Under the pieces are notes generated by a model. That model was not told where the DNA came from. It saw only the letters and a program-made list of their open reading frames with translations, and made no database searches. A stretch of 64,000 nucleotides of DNA from Stappia sp. 28M-7 (GTDB taxonomy: Bacteria; Pseudomonadota; Alphaproteobacteria; Rhizobiales; Stappiaceae), in assembly GCF_014252955.1 (NCBI RefSeq), contig NZ_JACMIA010000001.1, forward strand, positions 124,001 through 188,000, read 5' to 3'. Below are positions 53,686-62,216 of this stretch, piece by piece. Position numbers and translations under genes: made by a program. Positions within the stretch are counted from its first letter, which is position 1. Each line of letters opens with the position of its first letter.

Positions 53686-53714
53686 ATCGATATGTTTGAA
53701 CGGAAATAACGCTT
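53686..53714. promoter_or_regulatory. Mo-box-like operator, first copy
   Basis: ATCGATAT (53686-53693) and ATAACGCTT (53706-53714) flank a 12-base spacer. This is the same CGATAT-N12-ATAACG layout as the second copy, 46 bp (about 4.4 turns) away. It is close to the CGNTATAT/ATATANCG ModE half-sites of the literature. Confidence 0.55.
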
Positions 53715-53731
53715 GCGCTACTGATGCCGCC

Positions 53732-53761
53732 AAGCGATATTGCCACTCGAACATAACGCTT
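53732..53761. promoter_or_regulatory. Mo-box-like operator, second copy
   Basis: AAGCGATAT (53732-53740) and ATAACGCTT (53753-53761) are inverted with one mismatch across a 12-base spacer. It lies immediately upstream of modA (50 bp to the start codon). ATAACGCTTGC is directly repeated at 53706 and 53753. Confidence 0.6.
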
Positions 53762-53810
53762 GCCGCCGGGACGACACCCGCCGCCCCGTCCGGGAGAGGG
53801 AGACCTGCCG

Positions 53811-54614
53811 ATGCCTTTCGCCTTTCGCCACATGGTTTCGTCGCGGCTGCGGCCTGCGGCCCTGCTGCTTGCCGCGACGCTGGCGCTGACGGCCGGCCAG
53901 GGCGCTGCCCGGGCCGAGGACATCCTGGTCTTCGCCGCCGCCAGCCTGAAGAACGCCATGGACGAGATCGCGCCGGGTTTCGAGGCGGCGACGGGCGACA
54001 GGCTGGTGGTGTCGCTGGCAGGCTCCTCTGCGCTGGCGCGCCAGATCCAGGCGGGCGCTCCGGCAGACCTCTTCATTTCCGCCAACAAGAACTGGATGGA
54101 CACGCTCGAGGCCGACGGCCTCGTGCAGTCCGGGACCCGCGTCGACCTGCTCGCCAACTCCATCGTGCTCATCGCCCACGGCAAGGACACCTCCCCCGTC
54201 GAGATCTCCCCCGCTCTCGACCTCGGCGCCCTGGTCGGGGAGGGCAGGCTGGCCATGGCGCTGGTCGACGCGGTGCCCGCGGGCGTCTACGGCAAGGCCG
54301 CGCTGGAGGGGCTCGGCCTGTGGGAGAGCGTGTCGCCGAAGGTGGCACAGGCCGACAACGTGCGCGCAGCTCTCGCCCTCGTTGCCGCCGGAGAGGCGCC
54401 TTACGGCATCGTCTATGCAACGGATGCGGCCGCCGAGGACGATGTCGCGGTCGTCGGCACCTTTCCCGCCGACAGCCACCCGCCGATCGTCTATCCTGCA
54501 GCCGTGATGGCGCAGAGCGGCAAGCCCGCCGCGGCAGCAGCCCTTGCCTATCTGCGCGGACCGGAAGCCCGGGCCGCCTTCGAGAAGCAGGGCTTCGTCG
54601 TTCTGGGCGAGTGA
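53811..54614 (+). CDS. modA: Molybdate ABC transporter substrate-binding protein
   Basis: 267 aa periplasmic oxyanion receptor. A signal peptide of about 34 residues (PAALLLAATLALTAGQGAARA) is followed by ILVFAAASLKNAMDEIAPGFEAATG (oxyanion-binding Ser), SLAGSSALARQIQAGAPADLFISAN, LANSIVLIA, DAVPAGVYGKAALEGLGLWESV, and ALVAAGEAPYGIVYATDAAAE. All ModA landmarks are present. GGGAGAGGGAG precedes ATG 53811; the upstream frame is not supported. It is first in modABC and sits under the ModE-like sites. Confidence 0.95.
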   Translation: MPFAFRHMVSSRLRPAALLLAATLALTAGQGAARAEDILVFAAASLKNAMDEIAPGFEAATGDRLVVSLAGSSALARQIQAGAPADLFISANKNWMDTLEADGLVQSGTRVDLLANSIVLIAHGKDTSPVEISPALDLGALVGEGRLAMALVDAVPAGVYGKAALEGLGLWESVSPKVAQADNVRAALALVAAGEAPYGIVYATDAAAEDDVAVVGTFPADSHPPIVYPAAVMAQSGKPAAAAALAYLRGPEARAAFEKQGFVVLGE

Positions 54615-54706
54615 GCCCGGAGCTCTGCGCGACGTATCGCCCGGGCCGGGTGCAAACACCGGCGCGGGCGCTTCGCTGACCGGGACACGATCGGGATCGG
54701 GGCCGC

Positions 54707-55402
54707 ATGGAGTATCTCAGTCCAGAGGAATGGAGCGCCGTCGCGCTGTCCCTGCGCGTCTCCTTCTGGGCAACACTGGTCAGCCTGCCGCTCGGCATCC
54801 TCGTCGCCATGCTGCTCGCCCGCGGCGACTTTCCCGGCAAGCAGCTGCTCAACGGCATCGTCCATCTGCCCCTGATCCTGCCGCCCGTCGTCACAGGTTA
54901 TCTTCTGCTTGCCACCTTCGGCCGCCGCGCTCCGGTCGGTAGTTTCCTGCATGACGCGTTCGGCCTCGTCTTCGCCTTCCGCTGGACCGGCGCGGCGCTT
55001 GCCGCCGGCGTCATGGCCTTTCCGCTGATGGTCCGTGCGATCCGCCTCGCCATCGAGGCGGTCGATCCCAAGCTGGAACAGGCCGCCGGAACGCTCGGCG
55101 CCTCGCGGACGATGGTCTTCGCCACCGTCACCCTGCCGCTGATCCTGCCCGGCATCATCGCCGGCTCGGTGCTGGCCTTCGCCAAGGCGATGGGCGAGTT
55201 CGGCGCCACCATCACCTTCGTCTCCAACATTCCCGGCGAGACCCAGACCCTGCCGTCGGCGATCTACGCCTTCCTGCAGGTGCCCGGCGGCGAGGCGTCG
55301 GCTGCCCGGCTGGTCATGGTCTCGGTCATCGTGGCGATGGCCGCGCTGTTGCTGTCGGAGTGGGTGAGCCGGCTCGTCGCCCGCAGGATTCGCGGCGCAT
55401 GA
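54707..55402 (+). CDS. modB: Molybdate ABC transporter permease
   Basis: 231 aa, five hydrophobic segments (e.g. 14-33, 50-70, 90-110). EAA motif: KLEQAAGTLGASRTMVFATVTLPLILPGIIAG (about 124-155), and GEFGATITFVSNIPGETQTLPSAIY, typical of ModB. It lies 92 bp after modA and overlaps modC by 4 bp (ATGA). Confidence 0.94.
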   Translation: MEYLSPEEWSAVALSLRVSFWATLVSLPLGILVAMLLARGDFPGKQLLNGIVHLPLILPPVVTGYLLLATFGRRAPVGSFLHDAFGLVFAFRWTGAALAAGVMAFPLMVRAIRLAIEAVDPKLEQAAGTLGASRTMVFATVTLPLILPGIIAGSVLAFAKAMGEFGATITFVSNIPGETQTLPSAIYAFLQVPGGEASAARLVMVSVIVAMAALLLSEWVSRLVARRIRGA

Positions 55403-56505
55403 GCCTATCCGTCGCCATCCGCCACGCCTTTTCCGGCTTCGCGCTCGACGTCGCCTTCGACGCGCCGGCCGGCGTCACCGCCCTGTTCGGCCGCTCCGGC
55501 TCGGGCAAGACCACGGTGGTCAACGCGCTGGCCGGACTGATCGCGGTCGATGCCGGCCATGCCAGGGTCAACGGCGACACGCTGTTCGATACGCGCGAGC
55601 GCGTGTTCTTGGCCCCGCATCGCCGCCGCATCGGCTATGTCTTCCAGGAGGCGCGGCTCTTCCCGCATATGACCGTGCGCCAGAACCTCGGCTATGGCCG
55701 CTGGTTCGCCCGCCGGAAAGGGGGCGAGGTCGCCGACATGGAGAGCGTGGTGGAGATGCTGGGCATCGGCGCGCTGCTGGCCCGCCGGCCGGGCACCCTG
55801 TCGGGCGGTGAGCGCCAGCGCGTCGCCATCGGCCGGGCGTTGCTGAGCGCGCCCCGCCTCTTACTGATGGACGAGCCGCTCGCCTCGCTCGACGAGGCCC
55901 GTAAGACCGAGATCCTGCCCTATCTGGAGCGGCTCAGCCGCGAGACGAAGGTGCCGATCCTCTATGTCAGCCATTCGGTCGCCGAGGTCGCGCGGCTCGC
56001 CACCACGGTGGTCGCCATCGCCGAGGGGCAGGTGGTGCGCTCGGGAACGCCCACCGAGGTTCTGAGCGATCCGCAGGCCGTGCCGACGCTGGGCGTCCGC
56101 GATGCCGGCGCGGTCATCGGTGCCGCGGTCACCGCCCATCATCCCGACGGGTTGAGCGAACTGGCGATTTCCGGCGGCCGGTTGCTGCTGCCGCAGGTGG
56201 CGGCGGCGCAGGGCGCCCGCGTGCGGGTGCGCATCCATGCGCATGACGTGATGCTGTCGTTGACGCCGCAGGAGGGCATCTCGGCGCTGAACCAGCTTCC
56301 CGTCGAGGTCGTCTCGCTGCGCCGGGGCGACGGGCCGGGCGTCATCGTCCAGCTGCGCTGCGGCAGCGACAGGCTGCTCGCCCGCATCACCCGCCGCTCC
56401 GCCGATGCGCTGGGCCTTGCGCCCGGCCTTGCCTGCCACGCCATCCTCAAGTCTGTCGCGGTGGCGCAGGAGGATGTGTGGATCGAGGGGAAGGACGGGC
56501 GCTAG
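55399..56505 (+). CDS. modC: Molybdate ABC transporter ATP-binding protein
   Basis: 368 aa. Walker A GRSGSGKT (31-38), Q-loop YVFQEARLFPHMTVRQNLGYG, signature LSGGERQRVAIGRALLS, Walker B LLLMDEPLASLD, switch His YVSHSVAEVARLA. The C-terminal MOP-like TOBE domain (about 290-360) has VRVRIHAHDVMLSLTPQEGISALNQLPVEVVSL, which binds molybdate and can regulate transport. It overlaps modB by 4 bp. Confidence 0.95.
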   Translation: MSLSVAIRHAFSGFALDVAFDAPAGVTALFGRSGSGKTTVVNALAGLIAVDAGHARVNGDTLFDTRERVFLAPHRRRIGYVFQEARLFPHMTVRQNLGYGRWFARRKGGEVADMESVVEMLGIGALLARRPGTLSGGERQRVAIGRALLSAPRLLLMDEPLASLDEARKTEILPYLERLSRETKVPILYVSHSVAEVARLATTVVAIAEGQVVRSGTPTEVLSDPQAVPTLGVRDAGAVIGAAVTAHHPDGLSELAISGGRLLLPQVAAAQGARVRVRIHAHDVMLSLTPQEGISALNQLPVEVVSLRRGDGPGVIVQLRCGSDRLLARITRRSADALGLAPGLACHAILKSVAVAQEDVWIEGKDGR

Positions 56506-56521
56506 AGCAACGCCGCGCGGA

Positions 56522-57103
56522 TTACCCGCGCAGCTTCACCTCTTCGATCAGCCGGTTGACCATGTCCTGGACCATGCCGGCGGCGCGCTCGTTGGTGAGT
56601 TCGCCATGCTCGTCGAAGGCCGAACCGGCGCTGGGCACGGTCGCCATGTTAGGGATCACCAGCGCGCCGAGGCCGATCTCCATGATCGTGCGCAGGCCCA
56701 TCAGGCCGCGCATGCCGCCGAGCGCTCCGGTGGAGGCGGCGCCGAGCGCGAAGACCCGGTTGCGGAAGGCGGCCGCCGGCGGCTCGCCCTCGCCCGACAG
56801 GCGCGAGACCCAGTCGAGCGTGTTCTTCAGCAGCGGCGTCACGGCGGTGTTGTATTCCGGCGAGGCGATGAAGACGCCGTTGTGCTGCTGGAACACCGCC
56901 TTCAGCTTGCGCGCGTTCTCCGGCACGCCCTTCTCGGCCTCCAGGTCGCCGTCGTAGATCGGCAGCGGATAGTCGGCGAGGGAGATCTGAGTCACCTTGG
57001 CATCGGCCATGGCGGCGTATTTGGCGACCAGCGCGGCGAGCTGCGTGTTGTAGGATCCGGTGCGAATCGAACCGGACAGCACGAGAATGCGGACGTCTTT
57101 CAT
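56522..57103 (-). CDS. NADPH-dependent FMN reductase family protein
   Basis: 193 aa flavodoxin-like fold. FMN phosphate loop VLSGSIRTGSYNTQLAALVAKY (about 7-28), DYPLPIYDGDLEAEKGVPENARKLKAV, ASPEYNTAVTPLLKNTLDWVSR (FMN/NADPH site), and the C-terminal segment GALVIPNMATVPSAG. Related to azoreductase/quinone reductase and SsuE-type enzymes. The start at 57103 (MKDVRILVLSG) has AAGGGG upstream. It converges on modC and is monocistronic, so the partner is not identified. Confidence 0.88.
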   Translation of the reverse strand: MKDVRILVLSGSIRTGSYNTQLAALVAKYAAMADAKVTQISLADYPLPIYDGDLEAEKGVPENARKLKAVFQQHNGVFIASPEYNTAVTPLLKNTLDWVSRLSGEGEPPAAAFRNRVFALGAASTGALGGMRGLMGLRTIMEIGLGALVIPNMATVPSAGSAFDEHGELTNERAAGMVQDMVNRLIEEVKLRG

Positions 57104-57241
57104 CGGTACCCCTTGGCATGTTTCTTGTGATCGACCCGCGGCGGGCGTCGTGTCCCGCACGCGTGTCATCCTGTCGCCCGAGCATATATGGTTGCAGGCG
57201 CCGCTGGCCAGTGCAGCCCGGAAAGCGGGAGGCGAGGGATG

Positions 57242-57604
57242 ATGGCACTGAGCAGGGCCGAGTTCGACGCGGCATGCGCCGCCTTGCCGGCCACGACCCA
57301 TGTGGAGCAGTGGGGCGGGGCCTCGGTGTGGAAGGTCGGCGGCAAGATCTTCGCGATTTGCTCGTCCTGGGGCGAGGGGGCGAATGACGCCATCGCCTTC
57401 AAGTGCTCGGACCTGACCTATCGCATCCTGACCGAGCTGCCGGGCGTGGTGCCGGCGCCTTATCTCGCCCGTGCCTCCTGGGTGCAGGTGCGCGCCGGCG
57501 CCGAACTCGATGCGGAGGACATCCGCGCTCATCTCGCTGAAGCGCACCGGCTGGTCGCCGCGAAGCTGACCCGCGCGCTGCGCCGGGACCTGGGACTGGA
57601 GTGA
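57242..57604 (+). CDS. MmcQ/YjbR family protein
   Basis: 120 aa. Seen: MALSRAEFDAACAALPATTHVEQWGGASVWKVGGKIFAI (family N-terminus; THVEQWGGASVWKVGGKIFA is the YjbR pattern), KCSDLTYRILTELPGVVPAPYLARASWVQV, and LRAHLAEAHRLVAAKLTRALR-like helix. YjbR has a CyaY-like fold and is thought to bind DNA. Start 57242 has GGGAGG about 8 bases upstream; ATG 57239 is adjacent and equally usable. It converges on the Lrp gene. The function remains unassigned. Confidence 0.85.
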   Translation: MALSRAEFDAACAALPATTHVEQWGGASVWKVGGKIFAICSSWGEGANDAIAFKCSDLTYRILTELPGVVPAPYLARASWVQVRAGAELDAEDIRAHLAEAHRLVAAKLTRALRRDLGLE

Positions 57605-57619
57605 GCCTGGGATCGGGGG

Positions 57620-58072
57620 CTACCCCGGCAGCACCTGCGAGTGCTTGACCGTGCCGAAGGCGAAGCTCGATTCCAGCGAGGCGATGCAGGGGATCTTGTG
57701 GATCCGCCGGCGCATGAAGCTTTCGTAGTCGGCGAGCGAGGCGACCACCACCTTGAGCAGGTAGTCGCGGTCGCCAGCCAGCAGGTAGCAGTCCATGATC
57801 TCCTCGATGCCGGCCACAGCCTGCTCGAAGGTCGCGACCGTTTCCTCGGTGTGCGGCGACAGCCTCACTTGCAAGAACACGGTCACCGGCAGCCCGTAGG
57901 CCTGCGGGTCGACCACCGCCGCATAGCCGGAAATGATGCCGGCCTTTTCCAGGTTGCGCACCCGCCGCAGGCAGGGCGAGGGCGACAGGCCCACCCTTTC
58001 GGACAGCTCCTGGTTCGTCAGGCGTCCGTCCTTCTGCAATTCGCGCAATATGCGACGGTCAATATCATCCAT
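57620..58072 (-). CDS. mdeR: Lrp/AsnC family regulator, MdeR-like
   Basis: 150 aa. The N-terminal helix-turn-helix (about 1-55) is MDDIDRRILRELQKDGRLTNQELSERVGLSPSPCLRRVRNLEKAG; the C-terminal RAM (ACT-like) domain is about 62-145 (VTVFLQVRLSPHTEETVATFEQAVAGIEEIMDCYLLAGDRDYLLKV). It is divergent from methionine gamma-lyase, as mdeR is in Pseudomonas putida, where it activates mdeAB in response to methionine. The name is by context; direct evidence is the neighbourhood and domain. Confidence 0.85.
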   Translation of the reverse strand: MDDIDRRILRELQKDGRLTNQELSERVGLSPSPCLRRVRNLEKAGIISGYAAVVDPQAYGLPVTVFLQVRLSPHTEETVATFEQAVAGIEEIMDCYLLAGDRDYLLKVVVASLADYESFMRRRIHKIPCIASLESSFAFGTVKHSQVLPG

Positions 58073-58087
58073 GTTCCGGCTCCGTAA

Positions 58088-58134
58088 TGGCAGTATCTGC
58101 CAATCTGAATGCTTTAAGAGGCAAAATACGCCAG
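58088..58134. promoter_or_regulatory. Lrp-type operator candidates between mdeR and mdeA
   Basis: TGGCAG-TAT-CTGCCA (58088-58102) is a perfect 15-base palindrome; GGC-AAAATAC-GCC (58120-58132) is a looser version. Their centres are about 31 bp apart, three helical turns on one face, as Lrp-family octamers prefer. Confidence 0.5.
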
Positions 58135-58252
58135 AAACAGCCTTTCACGAAATCATAGACTGCGCTCAGCAATTCGGGAAACGGCAGGCTAGGATACGGG
58201 GGCGATACCGCCCGCGCTCTCGCTGCCTGCACCCGGTAGAGGAGCCTTCGCC

Positions 58253-59461
58253 ATGACCCGCAGCAACCGTCCGCTCGGCTTTGCCACCCGCGCCATCCAT
58301 CACGGCTACGATCCGCACGCCAACGAGGGCGCGCTGACGCCGCCGGTGCACATGACCTCGACCTTCGCGTTCGAGACCGCGGAAGCGGGCGGCGAGATGT
58401 TTGCCGGCGAGCGGGCGGGTCATGTCTACACGCGCATCTCCAACCCGACCTTGGCGCTGCTGGAAGACCGCATGGCGGTGCTGGAAGGCGGCGAGGCGGC
58501 CATCGCCTTCGCCTCAGGCATGGGCGCAATCACCGCGGTGATGTGGACCTTCCTGTCGCCGGGCGACGAGATCCTGGTCGACAAGACGCTCTACGGCTGC
58601 ACCTTCGCCTTCTTCCGCCATGGGCTGGCGAAGTTCGGCATCACCGTCACTCATGTGGACATGCGCGACCCGCAGAACGTCGCGGCCGCGATCTCGCCGC
58701 GCACCCGCATCGTTTATTTCGAGACGCCGGCCAACCCGAACATGCGCCTCGTCGACATCGCCGCCGTTTCGCGGATCGCCCGCGCGGCCGGTGCCCGCAC
58801 CGTGGTCGACAACACCTATGCGACGCCGGTGCTGACCCGGCCGCTGGAACTGGGCGCCGACATCGTCGTTCATTCGGCCACCAAGTATCTGGGCGGCCAT
58901 GGCGACCTGATCGCCGGCATCGCGGTGGGCGCGGCCGAGGACATGCATCAGGTGCGGCTTGTCGGACTGAAGGACATGACCGGCGCGGTGATGGCGCCCC
59001 TGACCGCGCATCTGATCATGCGCGGGCTGAAGACGCTGGAGCTGCGGATGGAGCGTCACTGTGCCAGCGCGCAGGCCGCCGCGCAGCTGCTGGAGGACCA
59101 CCCCGCTGTCGCCGCCGTCCACTACCCGGGCCTGCCCGGCTTTGCCCAGCATGCGCTGGCCGCGCGCCAGATGCCGGGCTTCGGCGGCATGATCGCCTTC
59201 GAGCTGGTCGGCGGCATGCGGTCCGGCATCGAGTTTCTCGACGCGCTGGGCCTTGCCCGCCGCGCCGTCAGCCTCGGCGATGCGGAAACGCTGGTCCAGC
59301 ACCCGGCCAGCATGACGCACTCGACCTACACGCCGCAGGAACGGCAGGAACACGGCATTTCCGACGGGCTGATCCGCCTGTCGGTCGGGCTGGAAACGCC
59401 GGAGGACATTCTTGCAGACCTCGCCCAGGCGCTCGACAAGGTCTGGCGCGTCGCCGCCTGA
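58253..59461 (+). CDS. mdeA: L-methionine gamma-lyase
   Basis: 402 aa PLP enzyme splitting methionine into methanethiol, 2-oxobutyrate and ammonia. Catalytic residues Tyr114, Cys116 (KTLYGCTFAFF) and Lys211 (HSATKYLGGHGD) occur at exactly the P. putida MGL numbering; Cys116 separates MGL from cystathionine lyases and O-acetylhomoserine sulfhydrylase, which have Gly or Pro there. The PLP motif DNTYATPVLTRP and substrate-loop TSTFAF, YTRISNPT are present. The ATG at 58253 has AGAGGAG upstream. It is 183 bp before mdeB. Confidence 0.94.
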   Translation: MTRSNRPLGFATRAIHHGYDPHANEGALTPPVHMTSTFAFETAEAGGEMFAGERAGHVYTRISNPTLALLEDRMAVLEGGEAAIAFASGMGAITAVMWTFLSPGDEILVDKTLYGCTFAFFRHGLAKFGITVTHVDMRDPQNVAAAISPRTRIVYFETPANPNMRLVDIAAVSRIARAAGARTVVDNTYATPVLTRPLELGADIVVHSATKYLGGHGDLIAGIAVGAAEDMHQVRLVGLKDMTGAVMAPLTAHLIMRGLKTLELRMERHCASAQAAAQLLEDHPAVAAVHYPGLPGFAQHALAARQMPGFGGMIAFELVGGMRSGIEFLDALGLARRAVSLGDAETLVQHPASMTHSTYTPQERQEHGISDGLIRLSVGLETPEDILADLAQALDKVWRVAA

Positions 59462-59484
59462 GCGGGCGATTCCGGGAGCCGAAG

Positions 59485-59530
59485 CTCCGGCAGGCTGGGC
59501 AATTTTTGCATCGGTTTTGGCCTGCCGGAG
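59485..59530 (+). other. Intercistronic hairpin between mdeA and mdeB
   Basis: CTCCGGCAGGC (59485-59495) and GCCTGCCGGAG (59520-59530) are perfect 11-base arms with a 24-base loop that contains two T-runs. A second small hairpin, GCGAA-CAAAA-TTCGC, lies at 59569-59583 next to A-rich sequence. It may be a partial terminator, a processing or stability element, or a translational control for mdeB. Confidence 0.5.
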
Positions 59531-59644
59531 ATCGATTTCGGAAAGATTTTGGCGCAAAAAAGAAAAAAGCGAACAAAATTCGCCCGATGCCGCCCTTATG
59601 GTTGTCGTCCCTGCGGCAAGACGCGCGCGAAGGCAAAGGCAGTG

Positions 59645-62035
59645 ATGGACAGCACCCGCAAGGCCGAATTGAAGGCCATCGAGAAAAAACTCCTGTGGCT
59701 CGCCTGCTGGACGATCCACAACGCCAACCATTTGAGGGAAAAGGGAGACGGCCTGAAGGTCGGCGGCCATCAGGCCTCCTGCGCCTCGATGGTGTCGATC
59801 ATGACGGCGCTCTATTTCGACTGCCTTCGCCCGCAGGACCGGGTGGCGGTGAAGCCGCACGCCTCGCCGGTCTTCCATGCCATGCAGTATCTGGCCGGCA
59901 ACCAGACGCGCGAGAAGCTGGAGGCGTTCCGCGCCTATGGCGGCGCGCAGTCCTATCCCAGCCGCACCAAGGACATCGACGACGTCGATTTTTCCACCGG
60001 CTCGGTCGGCCTGGGTGTCGCCATCACTGCGTTCTCCTCAATGGTGCAGGATTATTTGGCCGCCAAGCCCTGGGCCGCGAAGCGCCCCGAGGGGCGGATG
60101 ATCGCGCTGGTCGGCGATGCCGAGCTCGACGAGGGCAACATCTACGAGGCGCTGCAGGAAGGCTGGAAGCACGGCCTGCGCAATACCTGGTGGATCATCG
60201 ACTACAACCGCCAGAGCCTCGACGGCGTCGTTCGCGAGGGGCTGGCCGGGCGGATCGAGGCGATCTTCGGCGCCTTCGGCTGGGACGTGGTGCGGCTGAA
60301 ATACGGCGCGCTGCAGAAGGCGGCCTTCGAGGAGCCGGGCGGCGAGGCCCTGCGCAGCTGGATCGACGGCTGCCCCAATGCGCTCTACTCGGCGCTCGCC
60401 TTCCAGGGGGGCGCTGCCTGGCGCAAGCGCCTGCTCGACGATATCGGCGACCAGGGCGATGCGACGGCGCTGATCGAGCGGCGGAGCGATGCCGAGCTGC
60501 AGGAGCTGATGACCAATCTCGGCGGCCATTGCCTGGAGACGCTGGGCGAGACCTTCGCCGAACAGGCGCGCCATGACCGGCCGACCGCCTTCGTCGCCTA
60601 CACGATCAAGGGCTGGAACACCCCGCTCGCCGGCCACAAGGACAACCATGCCGGCCTGATGACACCTGGCCAGATGGAAGAGTTCCGCGCCACCATGAAG
60701 GTGCGCGAGGGGCACGAATGGGACCTCGCCGAAGGCCTCGAAATGGACGAGGCGGCGCTGCGCGAGGCGGTGCTGTCGACGCCGTTCTTCGCCGCCGGCC
60801 GCCGCCGCCACCATGCCGAGCCGGTGGCGACCACCGGCCCGGTCGCGCTCGACGACAAGGTGCTGTCGACCCAGGCCGGTTTCGGCAAGATCCTCGACCA
60901 GATCGCCCGCTCGGATTCGAAACTTGCCGAGCGCATCGTCACGACCTCGCCGGACGTGACCGTTTCCACCAATCTCGGCCCCTGGGTGAACCGGCGCGGC
61001 CTGTTCGCCCGCGACGCGGTGGCCGACACGTTCCGCGACGAGCGCATCCCCTCGGCGCAGAAGTGGGCCTTCTCGCCGGAAGGCCAGCATATCGAGCTCG
61101 GCATCGCCGAGATGAACCTGTTCCTGCTCCTGGGCGCGGCGGGCCTGTCGCATTCGCTGTTCGGCGAGCGGCTGATCCCGGTCGGCACGCTCTACGATCC
61201 GTTCATCTCCCGCGGTCTCGATGCGCTGAACTATGCCTGCTACCAGGATGCCCGCTTCCTGCTGGTCGCAACGCCCTCGGGCGTGACGCTGGCGCCGGAG
61301 GGCGGCGCGCACCAGTCGGTCGCAACGCCGCTGATCGGCATGAGCCAGGACGGGCTTGCCTCGTTCGAGCCGGCCTGGCTGGACGAGCTGTCGACCATCA
61401 TGGACTGGAGCTTCGACTACCTGCAGCGCGACGGCGAGGGCGATCCGGACGAGCGCACCTGGCTGCGCGACGAGACCGGCGGCTCGGTCTATCTGCGCCT
61501 GTCGACAAGGGCGCTGGAACAGCCGATGCGCCGCGACGACGAGGCGTTCCGCCGCGGTGTCATCGACGGTGCCTACTGGCTGCGCGAGCCGGGTCCCAAT
61601 TGCGAGGTGGTGATCGCCTATCAGGGCGCGGTCGGGCCGGAAGCCATCGAGGCGGCGGGCCGCATCGGTGGCGACCGCCGCGACATCGGCGTGCTGGCGG
61701 TGACCTCGGCCGACCGGCTCAACGCCGGCTGGCATGCGGCGATGCGCATGCGCAAGCGCGGCCACCGGGGCGCCATGAGCCATATCGAGCGGCTGCTGTC
61801 GCCGCTGCCGGCCCATTGCACGATGATCACGGTCATCGACGGCCACCCGGCGACGCTGGCCTGGCTCGGCTCGGTCTGCGGCCATCGCACCGCGGCGCTG
61901 GGCGTCGAGCATTTCGGCCAGACCGGCACCATCGCCGACCTCTACCACCACTTCGGCATCGACGCGGATGCCATCGTCGCGGCCGCTTCCGAGCTTGCGC
62001 CGGGCCGCCCCGTGCGGCTGGTCAACCCGCTCTGA
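59645..62035 (+). CDS. mdeB: Homodimeric E1-type 2-oxoacid dehydrogenase, MdeB-like
   Basis: 796 aa ThDP enzyme of the AceE branch. It starts LKAIEKKLLWLACWTIHNANHLREKGDGLKVGGHQASCASMVSIMTALYFD; GDAELDEGNIYEALQEGWKHGLRNTWWIIDYNRQSLDG is the ThDP motif (GDxE...N). The second half has the pyrimidine-domain FSPEGQHIELGIAEMNLFLLLGAAGLS and the transketolase-like C-terminal domain. It is shorter than E. coli AceE (887 aa). Adjacent to methionine gamma-lyase and in the same order as P. putida mdeA-mdeB, so it is likely a 2-oxobutyrate dehydrogenase E1. No E2/E3 genes are in the window. The ATG 59645 is preferred over the TTG at 59549, whose extra residues look shadow-like. Confidence 0.88.
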   Translation: MDSTRKAELKAIEKKLLWLACWTIHNANHLREKGDGLKVGGHQASCASMVSIMTALYFDCLRPQDRVAVKPHASPVFHAMQYLAGNQTREKLEAFRAYGGAQSYPSRTKDIDDVDFSTGSVGLGVAITAFSSMVQDYLAAKPWAAKRPEGRMIALVGDAELDEGNIYEALQEGWKHGLRNTWWIIDYNRQSLDGVVREGLAGRIEAIFGAFGWDVVRLKYGALQKAAFEEPGGEALRSWIDGCPNALYSALAFQGGAAWRKRLLDDIGDQGDATALIERRSDAELQELMTNLGGHCLETLGETFAEQARHDRPTAFVAYTIKGWNTPLAGHKDNHAGLMTPGQMEEFRATMKVREGHEWDLAEGLEMDEAALREAVLSTPFFAAGRRRHHAEPVATTGPVALDDKVLSTQAGFGKILDQIARSDSKLAERIVTTSPDVTVSTNLGPWVNRRGLFARDAVADTFRDERIPSAQKWAFSPEGQHIELGIAEMNLFLLLGAAGLSHSLFGERLIPVGTLYDPFISRGLDALNYACYQDARFLLVATPSGVTLAPEGGAHQSVATPLIGMSQDGLASFEPAWLDELSTIMDWSFDYLQRDGEGDPDERTWLRDETGGSVYLRLSTRALEQPMRRDDEAFRRGVIDGAYWLREPGPNCEVVIAYQGAVGPEAIEAAGRIGGDRRDIGVLAVTSADRLNAGWHAAMRMRKRGHRGAMSHIERLLSPLPAHCTMITVIDGHPATLAWLGSVCGHRTAALGVEHFGQTGTIADLYHHFGIDADAIVAAASELAPGRPVRLVNPL

Positions 62036-62087
62036 GGCGGGGCGGCACGCCCGCTGACATTCCTGTTGCCTGCAAGGCGCCTGTAGC

Positions 62088-62113
62088 GGGCGGGGGATTT
62101 GCATTCCCCGCCC
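62088..62113 (+). terminator. GC-rich hairpin between mdeB and hslV
   Basis: GGGCGGGG (62088-62095) pairs with CCCCGCCC (62106-62113) with a 10-base loop. There is no T-run on the plus strand, so it is at most a weak or Rho-assisted terminator. Confidence 0.4.
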
Positions 62114-62216
62114 GGCTGCTTACATAGGCACTCCGGGGACGACTCCGAGGGGCGGCCCGGCCGGGTCGCGCCTTGCTTCCCCGCGCCCCGAACGACCTGG
62201 CAGGAGACGACAGCGC

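Noticed and set aside
60038..62104. A 688-codon minus-strand frame opposite mdeB.
   Set aside because: It has no recognisable motif and its composition is the antisense of a real gene.
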